A stretch of DNA of 21,875 bases, taken from positions 1 through 21,875 of the forward strand of contig JAEWBQ010000023.1 in NCBI GenBank assembly GCA_023391075.1, written 5' to 3'. The position numbers and the translations under genes are program-made. The notes below the pieces were generated by a model. The model ran no database searches and was not told the DNA's origin. It saw nothing but the letters and a program-made list of their open reading frames with translations. This document shows, piece after piece, positions 15,068 to 20,321 of the stretch. The stretch comes from Candidatus Parcubacteria bacterium (GTDB lineage: Bacteria; Patescibacteriota; Saccharimonadia; Saccharimonadales; Saccharimonadaceae). The first letter of the stretch is position 1. Every line of letters starts with the position of its first letter.

Positions 15068-16285
15068 TTAAGCGTCTAGCAAACTTTCGATGCCAGGCAA
15101 TTTGTCACCGGCCATCAGTTCGAGACTGGCACCGCCGCCGGTCGAGACGTGGCTGAAACTGCCGCCGCCGCGCGCATCCCAGTGCAGCGCGAAATCAGCC
15201 GTATCGCCGCCGCCAATGATCGATGTGACGTGCGGATGCGTCGCAAGGGCCAATGCCAAGCGGGCCGACCCGTACGAGAAGTTCTCGAGTTCCGCCATGC
15301 CTAGCGTACCGTTCCAAATCACCGTCTTAGCGTGGTCGATAATCTTTGCCACCTGCTCGCTCGTACCCGAGCCGACATCCAGGGCAATATCGTGCGCACC
15401 GATAGCGGTTACTGCAACCTCCCGGCGTGGTTCGACCGTATCGATCTTGGTCGCCACCGCTAGGTCGCTTGGCAGCACCAGACGCTCGTCAACCGCGTCG
15501 CCGTACTTTGCTCGTGCCGCCGCGTACAGTTCGTCAATGACCGCACCTTGGTCCGGTTCCACTTTGCTGGCACCTACATTGATGCCGCGATGTGCCAGAA
15601 TCGTATTCGCCATGGCACCGCCGATGACGACAGTGTCGGCCACTTCTATAAATCGTTTAATAAGAGCAATTTTGTCACTGACCTTTGCGCCGCCCATCAC
15701 GGCAACCAGTGGACGCTTCGGGTGCTCCATAGCGCCCGTAATCGAGGTGTACTCACGCGCAAGCAGCAGTCCTGCCACACTCGGCAGCCACTGCGTAATC
15801 GCCGCTGTACTGGCGTGTGCACGGTGCACCACTCCAAAGCCATCCTGCACGAAATAGCGCGCACCACTTGACTGAGCAAGGGCACGCGCAAAATCGGCAT
15901 CGTTGGCTTCTTCACGGGGGTCGAATCGGAGGTTCTCAAGGACAATCACGCTGCGTTTCGGAGCACGTTTGACGGCCATCGCCACTTTGTCACCGATCGT
16001 CTGATCGACGAACCGCACCGAGTGTCCAAGCAGCTGCGCCAAGCGTGCTGCGACCGGCTCAAGACTTAGCTGCATATCGCGGCCTTCTGGGCGCCCGAGG
16101 TGACTAATGATTACTACCTTGCAGCCATCCGCCAGCAGTTTCTTGACCGTCGGCAGGCTCGCCTTGATTCGAAAGTCATCAGCGATCGTCCCGTCGGCCG
16201 CCAGCGGCACGTTGTAATCGGCGCGTAGCAATACGGTCTCTCCATGAAGAGGCACCGTGTTAATTGTCTTTTTGAAAAACGTCAT
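15068..16285 (-). CDS. pgk: Phosphoglycerate kinase
   Basis: Makes ATP from 1,3-bisphosphoglycerate, one of two substrate-level ATP steps of lower glycolysis. It has 405 residues. RADYNVP (21-27), SHLGRP and VLENLRF belong to the substrate-binding N-domain; GGAKVSDKI, WNGTLGMAE, GGGDTADF and HVSTGGGASLE to the nucleotide-binding C-domain. The common LVNDAFG stretch reads FVQDGFGVVHRAHAS, a mild divergence. A strong purine-rich ribosome site (AGGGGGTGGG) precedes the ATG, unlike the start-proximal -10 boxes of operon heads, which fits an internal gene after pyk. Confidence 0.97.
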   Translation of the reverse strand: MTFFKKTINTVPLHGETVLLRADYNVPLAADGTIADDFRIKASLPTVKKLLADGCKVVIISHLGRPEGRDMQLSLEPVAARLAQLLGHSVRFVDQTIGDKVAMAVKRAPKRSVIVLENLRFDPREEANDADFARALAQSSGARYFVQDGFGVVHRAHASTAAITQWLPSVAGLLLAREYTSITGAMEHPKRPLVAVMGGAKVSDKIALIKRFIEVADTVVIGGAMANTILAHRGINVGASKVEPDQGAVIDELYAAARAKYGDAVDERLVLPSDLAVATKIDTVEPRREVAVTAIGAHDIALDVGSGTSEQVAKIIDHAKTVIWNGTLGMAELENFSYGSARLALALATHPHVTSIIGGGDTADFALHWDARGGGSFSHVSTGGGASLELMAGDKLPGIESLLDA

Positions 16286-16324
16286 CCCACCCCCTGAACG
16301 TTATTTAGTTGTCATGCGTTAGCA

Positions 16325-17743
16325 TTATTCTAGCACGCGAACACGAATTGTGTCAGTCGCACCAACCAAACCTGGTTGACGACCACTCACGATCGCAACG
16401 GTCACAGGACCATCGCTTCCGAAGTACCCCTCGGCCTTCAGCTCCTTGGCCAGTTCATAGCCGGCACGTTCACCATCTGGGCGTACATAGCTGCGGTTAG
16501 CATAGCTCAGTGCCAGCTGCTGCGCAGCACGCGGCGTACTGGTCACGCTGATGATTGGCAGGTTCGGGCGGTGTGCAGCGATGTTGGCAGCAGTCGCACC
16601 CGACTTGGTCTCACAGATGATCGCGTCAACGGTGAGCTGCTCAGCCAAGCTGACGGCAGCCGTACTGATCGCATCCTGCTGGATGTTCTTGACCTCGATG
16701 TCGTTGATCGGGTTCACCGGTGCGTTGTCCTGGGTGTACAGGATCACCTTTTTCATTGCCGCAACCGTCTGAAGCGGGTACTGGCCGTTGGCCGTCTCAT
16801 CAGAAAGCATCACCGTGTCGGCGCCCTGGATCACGGCGTTCGCAACGTCGCTCACCTCGGCACGGGTTGGCTCAGGATTGTCGACCATACTTGCCATCAT
16901 CTGCGTCGCGACGATACTCAGCTTGCCGTACTTACGGCACAGCGCGATGATACGGCGTTGGACGATCGGTACAACTTCGGCGCCGGCTTCGACGGCCAGG
17001 TCACCACGAGCGACCATGATGCCGTCGCTAACCTTGACGATCTCTTCGAGAACGTCGGTCTTAATCGCCGCCTTAGTCTCGATCTTGGCGATAATCTGCG
17101 CGGTCGAGCCGAGGCCCACGAGAATTTGGCGCAGGTTATTGATGTCTTCTGGGCTCTGTACGAAACTCAGTGCAACGTAGTCGATATCTTTGGTAGCGCC
17201 ATATTCGACGTCCTTGAGATCTTTCGGCGTCAGGATATCACCGCCAAAGTCGGTGTCTGGCAAGTTGATACCCTTGCGGCTCATCAGCGTGCCGGCATTT
17301 TCGACACGGACCTTGATTGCGGTTTCCGACGTAATTTCCAGCACTGTGGTACGGATCTTGCCATCAAAGATGTAGATCGGCTCGCCCGGCTTGACCTTTT
17401 CGGCCAAGTTGTACTGGATTGGCAGCGTCAGGCTGCCGTCGTGTTCAGCGGCATGATCAAGGATCAGCTCGTCGCCGGCTTCGACGTGGATGTTTTCGAG
17501 CAGGTTGCCGAGGCGGATCTTTGGCCCCTGCAGGTCCTGTAGGATCGCCACTGGCTTACCCAGCTCAGCACTTGCCTGCCGAATCCAAGCTAGCTGTTCG
17601 TCACGCTCTTCGTAACTGCCGTGGCTGAAATTGAGGCGGAATCCATTGACACCGGCCTGTGCCAGCGCCTTGATTGATTCGTAGTTGCTCGTTGGAGGCC
17701 CGAGCGTAGCCAAAATTTTGGTACGTTTAAAAATAACACTCAT
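16325..17743 (-). CDS. pyk: Pyruvate kinase
   Basis: Transfers phosphate from phosphoenolpyruvate to ADP. It has 472 residues. KTKILATLGPPTSN and FRLNFSHG open the barrel, ILQDLQGPKIRLG and the active-site IIAKIETKAAI follow, then GIMVARGDLAVE and TQMMASMVDNPEPTRAEVSD. The C-terminal domain is complete up to DTIRVRVLE. The same transcript can continue into pgk after 39 bases. A TGCTAAAAT box lies 7 bases before the ATG and there is no Shine-Dalgarno site, so its own mRNA is probably leaderless. Confidence 0.97.
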   Translation of the reverse strand: MSVIFKRTKILATLGPPTSNYESIKALAQAGVNGFRLNFSHGSYEERDEQLAWIRQASAELGKPVAILQDLQGPKIRLGNLLENIHVEAGDELILDHAAEHDGSLTLPIQYNLAEKVKPGEPIYIFDGKIRTTVLEITSETAIKVRVENAGTLMSRKGINLPDTDFGGDILTPKDLKDVEYGATKDIDYVALSFVQSPEDINNLRQILVGLGSTAQIIAKIETKAAIKTDVLEEIVKVSDGIMVARGDLAVEAGAEVVPIVQRRIIALCRKYGKLSIVATQMMASMVDNPEPTRAEVSDVANAVIQGADTVMLSDETANGQYPLQTVAAMKKVILYTQDNAPVNPINDIEVKNIQQDAISTAAVSLAEQLTVDAIICETKSGATAANIAAHRPNLPIISVTSTPRAAQQLALSYANRSYVRPDGERAGYELAKELKAEGYFGSDGPVTVAIVSGRQPGLVGATDTIRVRVLE

Positions 17744-17750
17744 AATTACT

Positions 17751-17759
17751 ATTTTAGCA
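17751..17759 (-). promoter_or_regulatory. Extended -10 promoter, leaderless, before pyk
   Basis: The minus strand reads TGCTAAAAT, ending 7 bases before the pyk ATG, in the 21-base gap after the glycosidase gene. Transcription would begin at the start codon. Confidence 0.55.
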
Positions 17760-17764
17760 CCTTT

Positions 17765-18763
17765 TTACAGATTGATGACACCGTCTTCGACCTGCGAACG
17801 AAAATGCCAGATGCCGCGGTTTTCGGTTTTATACGTCCAATAAAACCAGCCAGCCGCCTGGGCATAGATGCCAAGCTGCAGCTGCGCATGACGTCGGACC
17901 GCCTGGGCCTCGCTCAGCCCGCCCGCCCGGTGCAGCACCTGACCTGACAGCACCACGCTCCATTCGCCGACGATAACTGGCTGCTGCGTCTCGAGCCGCT
18001 GAAGCAGGCCCACACGAGCCGCTACCCGCCGAAAATACCACGTCAGCGTTTCTACGCGCGACCATATACTGCCGAACTGATACCAATGCACGTCCATCAT
18101 GATCGGATATTCCTTACTCCCGCCCAGTGCGCCGCTCATCAGTCGAGGCGTAAACCCATCATGAAAGATAATATGCGTGCCGGGACGCACAATCCGCGTC
18201 AGTTGACGGTACGCAGGCCGATAAAACCGCCTCAGCTTGACCTGAAACAAGCCGACCTTTGGCTCGTTCAACAGCTCGATACCCCACAGCGCCGTCTCGT
18301 CCCGGTAGCGCTGTGCGATGCGCTCCAAAAACGCAACGGTACGATTACGATTAGCAGCGTCCCGAAACCACGCAGCCTGACCTCGCCGGCCGCTATGATC
18401 CTTGCCATTTTGCGAACCCGGTGCCCCATGCAGACACAGCAGGACCTTGAGCTTATATTTGGCCGCCATACTCATCGCCCAGTCGAGCCGTTCAACGCTA
18501 CCGATATACGGCGGCTCGTCACCAAACAGCCAGTAGCCAATAGGAATCCGTACCGCATTAATGCGATGTAGTGCCAGCCAGCGAAAATCATCTTCGGTAA
18601 TGAATGTCCGATGGTGGCGCGCGATGCGCCAGGGGCCGTCCGGGTTTTGCGACAGCTCATACTCATCATGCGCGTCAGTTCCCGCATAGAGACCTTCGGT
18701 CATCCAGCGCTCACTCACCAGCCAACCACCGAGATTCACGCCACGTATCGCTTCGCTATCCAT
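17765..18763 (-). CDS. GH5-type glycoside hydrolase (exo-beta-1,3-glucanase-like), no signal peptide
   Basis: 332 residues from the ATG at 18763. RGVNLGGWLVSERWM near the N-terminus is typical of GH5 beta-glucanases of the exo-1,3 type. The acid/base E167 lies in LLNEPK and the nucleophile E267 in IVGEWS; VRIPIGYW, DVHWYQF and FYWTYKTE are further active-site landmarks. No signal peptide or membrane segment is present, so it should act in the cytosol, perhaps on imported glucan fragments or an internal polymer. It heads the glycolytic gene run, which suggests it feeds hexose into that pathway; substrate and subfamily are inferred. A TTG start 8 codons upstream is possible but would place the -10 box inside the gene. 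Confidence 0.85.
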   Translation of the reverse strand: MDSEAIRGVNLGGWLVSERWMTEGLYAGTDAHDEYELSQNPDGPWRIARHHRTFITEDDFRWLALHRINAVRIPIGYWLFGDEPPYIGSVERLDWAMSMAAKYKLKVLLCLHGAPGSQNGKDHSGRRGQAAWFRDAANRNRTVAFLERIAQRYRDETALWGIELLNEPKVGLFQVKLRRFYRPAYRQLTRIVRPGTHIIFHDGFTPRLMSGALGGSKEYPIMMDVHWYQFGSIWSRVETLTWYFRRVAARVGLLQRLETQQPVIVGEWSVVLSGQVLHRAGGLSEAQAVRRHAQLQLGIYAQAAGWFYWTYKTENRGIWHFRSQVEDGVINL

Positions 18764-18769
18764 AAATCT

Positions 18770-18775
18770 ATTATA
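18770..18775 (-). promoter_or_regulatory. -10 box, leaderless, before the GH5 gene
   Basis: The minus strand reads TATAAT, ending 6 bases before the ATG at 18763; here the TG extension is missing (GCC) and no clear -35 is seen. The closeness implies a leaderless mRNA for the first gene of the core block. Confidence 0.5.
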
Positions 18776-18841
18776 GGCGTCGCCCAAAAACGCAGTAACC
18801 CCTAGTCAAAGGTGAAGTTTTCTGCTATGATTGGTGAGTTG

Positions 18842-18869
18842 TTGACGTAGGTTAGCGGCACCTTATATA
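18842..18869 (+). promoter_or_regulatory. Candidate promoter upstream of tRNA-Glu
   Basis: TTGACG (18842-18847) and TATATA (18864-18869) are separated by 16 bp. Transcription would start about 100 bases before the tRNA and pass a hairpin. It is the best promoter-like pair in the 18788-18975 gap, which otherwise shows no gene. Confidence 0.4.
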
Positions 18870-18882
18870 GAAGAACAAGAAC

Positions 18883-18909
18883 CTCATATCATCCTTCGGA
18901 TCATATGAG
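18883..18909 (+). other. Hairpin in the tRNA-Glu leader
   Basis: CTCATAT-C-ATCC pairs with GGAT-C-ATATGAG around a TTC loop: 11 bp with one C-C mismatch. No T run follows, so it is probably a processing or leader structure and not a terminator. Confidence 0.4.
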
Positions 18910-18975
18910 CATTAAATTCTTCAGAAATGGCCAAAAATAAGCGAGCTAATTTTTGTCTCATTTCACTCTCAATTT

Positions 18976-19050
18976 GGTCTCATCGTCTAACGGTTAGGAC
19001 ACCAGGTTTTCATCCTGGCAATCGGAGTTCGATTCTCCGTGAGATCACCA
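18976..19050 (+). tRNA. tRNA-Glu (anticodon UUC), CCA encoded
   Basis: The acceptor stem GGTCTCA pairs with TGAGATC (one G-U), the anticodon stem CCAGG/CCTGG encloses loop TTTTCAT with anticodon TTC, and the T arm has CGGAG-TTCGATT-CTCCG. The discriminator A is followed by an encoded CCA at 19048-19050. This tRNA is a standard substrate for MnmA, which is encoded in the same window. The CCA is also the first three bases of the following terminator stem. Everything to the right differs in composition, as expected if the tRNA were an integration site. Confidence 0.96.
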
Positions 19051-19088
19051 AGAAAAATACCCATCCCAGCGATGGGTATTTTTCTTGG
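19048..19088 (+). terminator. Strong terminator hairpin fused to the tRNA 3' end
   Basis: A perfect 18-bp inverted repeat, CCAAGAAAAATACCCATC and its complement, with loop CCAGC. The A/T-rich outer part supplies a T run in both directions. The left arm begins with the tRNA CCA, so in the precursor the CCA could be paired until processing. Confidence 0.8.
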
Positions 19089-19090
19089 TA

Positions 19091-19156
19091 GCTTTCGCAG
19101 AAAGCCGAACTCCGAAGGAGTGCGAATTCTGTCATAATCTCCGATTTGACAGAATT
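19091..19156. repeat. Run of short perfect hairpins after the tRNA terminator
   Basis: Three perfect inverted repeats lie in a row: GCTTTC-gca-GAAAGC (19091-19105), ACTCC-gaa-GGAGT (19109-19121) and AATTCTGTC/GACAGAATT with a 14-base spacer (19125-19156). A looser GCGGAG/CTCCGC pair lies at 19178-19216. No reading frame here looks coding. They could be recombinase or replication sites, or the tail of an RNA. Confidence 0.5.
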
Positions 19157-19254
19157 TAGCAGATGGCAGAATAAGAAGCGGAGCGAATTAGTATGTCATC
19201 GTGCGTTCTTCTCCGCAAGCCATGCAAGTATTTGTTCTTCAAATACAAATAAAA

Positions 19255-19273
19255 AACACCCTCTCAGGGTGTT
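19255..19273 (-). terminator. Terminator of the 64-residue gene
   Basis: AACACCCT/AGGGTGTT with a 3-base loop; on the minus strand it is followed by a run of T. It lies 50 bases after the stop of the small minus-strand gene. Confidence 0.75.
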
Positions 19274-19277
19274 GCGT

Positions 19278-19314
19278 GTGCAGGCAGTGGAGCTGGCAGC
19301 CCCACTGCCTGCAC
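19278..19314 (-). other. Perfect 13-bp hairpin between stop codon and terminator
   Basis: GTGCAGGCAGTGG (19278-19290) and CCACTGCCTGCAC (19302-19314) enclose an 11-base loop that itself contains GGC/GCC. It has no T run. In the 3' untranslated RNA of the 64-residue gene it may protect against exonucleases or form a small RNA with the following terminator. Confidence 0.5.
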
Positions 19315-19322
19315 GATGTCGC

Positions 19323-19517
19323 CTAGGCGACCACGAGATCGAAGGGCAATCCCTCCTCGCTGAACACCTGGACGGTGTCGCTGAGGCGCGGTGCCGGTTG
19401 AAACCGGAGGTCCTCGTTCAGCGTCTTGCAGACGTCTTCCTCGGCGTGGGCCGTGGTCGGGACTGCGTCGCGGTGGGAGAAGAGCTTCGAGGATTCGATC
19501 GTTGCGTTCTGACTCAT
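19323..19517 (-). CDS. Small accessory protein of unknown function (64 aa)
   Basis: I do not recognise it. The ATG at 19517 has a good ribosome site (AGAAGGA, 6 bases away); the frame continues upstream but those codons lie in the AT-rich promoter and are not protein-like. The product is acidic, with one Cys (in EEDVCKTLNEDL) and a hydrophobic end (GLPFDLVVA); no signal peptide, helix-turn-helix or membrane segment is evident. It has its own promoter and terminator, is divergent from the plus-strand operon, and shares that operon's GC-rich codon choice. Possibilities include a small effector, antitoxin or ribosomally made peptide precursor; none is supported by a motif. Confidence 0.7.
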   Translation of the reverse strand: MSQNATIESSKLFSHRDAVPTTAHAEEDVCKTLNEDLRFQPAPRLSDTVQVFSEEGLPFDLVVA

Positions 19518-19571
19518 GACAGTCCTTCTTTCGATAGGATCGGATAAGTACGTCCTAGGTGGACATGCTCT

Positions 19572-19600
19572 TTTATACCACTTTTGCTTATAAAAGTCAA
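19572..19600 (-). promoter_or_regulatory. Strong promoter of the 64-residue gene
   Basis: On the minus strand, TTGACT (19600-19595), a 17-bp spacer and TATAAA (19577-19572), with TGG just before the -10. The leader is about 45 bases and holds a small GTCC/GGAC hairpin. Confidence 0.7.
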
Positions 19601-19643
19601 TACTCCGCCTCTGTAATAAATACAATTATACCGCTTGTGCTTT
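19573..19643. repeat. Two 18-bp direct repeats in the divergent promoter region
   Basis: TTATACCACTTTTGCTTA (19573-19590) and TTATACCGCTTGTGCTTT (19626-19643) match at 15 of 18 positions, 53 bp apart, about five helical turns. The first contains the -10 of the minus promoter; the second contains a TATAAT on the same strand. They may be duplicated promoters or two copies of an operator. Confidence 0.5.
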
Positions 19644-19665
19644 AACTATATTTATGACATAGGTA

Positions 19666-19694
19666 TTGACATTTTAAGCATTTTGTGATAGATT
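19666..19694 (+). promoter_or_regulatory. Promoter of the accessory operon and its structured leader
   Basis: TTGACA (19666-19671), a 17-bp spacer and TAGATT (19689-19694) with TGA immediately before it, an extended -10. Transcription should start near 19701, a few bases before the first stem of the structured RNA. Confidence 0.7.
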
Positions 19695-19700
19695 AATAAC

Positions 19701-19887
19701 ATCATTCACGGGTGAGGTGTGAGGACCCCGCCAGGGTGAGGAGGTCGTTAACAAGTCAGATCATTACAGTGCATGTCAAATGCACTGAATTTGCTATTGA
19801 AACAATCCGCAGCAATCCTCCTTTCACGAAGGAACAGTACACGCAGGCAATAATATATGGCCCTCGTGTACTGTTCCCTCACCCGTG
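19701..19887 (+). ncRNA. Candidate multibranched structured RNA in the operon leader
   Basis: About 187 bases following the promoter, folded by eye. P1: CACGGGTGAGG (19707-19717) with CCTCACCCGTG (19877-19887), 11 bp, perfect, closing the whole element. P2: GTGAGGAGG (19736-19744) with 19817-19827, 9 bp with a two-base bulge. Inside P2 are P3, CAGTGCAT/ATGCACTG with loop GTCAA (19767-19787), and P4, TTGCT-ATTG/CAAT-AGCAA with an AAA loop (19791-19815). P5: GGAACAGTACACG (19831-19843) with its perfect complement (19865-19877), 13 bp, stacked against P1. A small ACCC/GGGT hairpin (19725-19737) competes with P2. It does not match tmRNA, RNase P RNA or 6S RNA features I know. It could be a riboswitch-like leader or a stand-alone RNA. 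Confidence 0.6.
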
Positions 19888-19895
19888 GGACAGGA

Positions 19896-19950
19896 GGGGG
19901 TAGCCCCCGATTCATCTGGGGCTAATCCCCTACGTCACTCCCCACAGGGG
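19896..19950 (+). promoter_or_regulatory. Competing G/C hairpins before the 109-residue gene
   Basis: Local hairpins are GGGGG-TAG-CCCCC (19896-19908), GGGG-CTAAT-CCCC (19918-19930) and CCCC-ACA-GGGG (19940-19950). TAGCCCC (19901-19907) can instead pair with GGGGCTA (19918-19924) over 7 bp. The last hairpin touches the ribosome site AAAGGAAGG (19951-19959). An unused perfect AGGAGG at 19892-19897 could load ribosomes. The layout resembles a translational switch. Confidence 0.5.
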
Positions 19951-19965
19951 AAAGGAAGGTATGTC

Positions 19966-20295
19966 ATGCACAAGAACAACGCGAACATCGAGCAGGAGAA
20001 GTGGAACGCAACCGTCGAGAACGCGCTCAGCGCAGCACTCGACGCCATCGCCGACACCCAGGAAGACTGGATGACCGGTTTCAACGCCTTCTACCCTCCC
20101 CGGAACGAGAACGAGATGCTCGAGGAGCAGCTTGACCGCGGGCTGAACGCCATCTGCAAGGACGGCGAGCAGTACCAGCGGGCTTGGAGGATCTTTCACG
20201 ACAACCTCCCGGCCGTTTCCAGCAAGGAGGAGCACCACCGCTCCACGTTCATGGAGACGATCAAGTCCATCCCGAGCTTGTTCCGCAAGAACTAG
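19966..20295 (+). CDS. Acidic accessory protein of unknown function (109 aa)
   Basis: I do not recognise it. The ATG at 19966 has AAAGGAAGG 6 bases upstream; another ATG at 19961 is out of frame and closes after 37 codons. The protein is acidic, probably all helical, with no membrane or signal segment; W13, W35 and W78 and an FYPPRNENEMLEEQ stretch stand out. Residues 1-60 could form two amphipathic helices, and the C-terminus is basic (SLFRKN). Codon choice is extreme: all lysine AAG, all asparagine AAC, 13 GAG to one GAA. It is followed 26 bases later by the cysteine-rich membrane protein, so the two probably act in one system. Confidence 0.75.
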   Translation: MHKNNANIEQEKWNATVENALSAALDAIADTQEDWMTGFNAFYPPRNENEMLEEQLDRGLNAICKDGEQYQRAWRIFHDNLPAVSSKEEHHRSTFMETIKSIPSLFRKN

Positions 20296-20321
20296 TCCAC
20301 CACCACGAAAGGAACGACACG

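Noticed and set aside
18827..18850. A seven-codon peptide frame (MIGELLT) before the tRNA
   Set aside because: Too short to support, and it overlaps the candidate -35 box.
19146..19174. TTGACA at 19146 as a plus-strand promoter
   Set aside because: No acceptable -10 at 16-18 bp and no gene or clear RNA follows; the bases are part of an inverted repeat.
19146..19547. A plus-strand frame of 133 codons crossing the hairpin region and the 64-residue gene
   Set aside because: TTG start without ribosome site, passes through a terminator hairpin, and lies opposite the better supported minus-strand gene.
19701..19887. 6S RNA, RNase P RNA or tmRNA identity for the structured leader
   Set aside because: No long central bubble flanked by two arms, no GAGGAAAGTCC or ACAGAGTA-type cores, and no tRNA-like end with a tag frame were found.
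19712..19903. A 63-codon GTG-started frame in the operon leader
   Set aside because: No ribosome site, codon use unlike the neighbouring accessory genes, and the same bases form perfect RNA stems that explain the region better.
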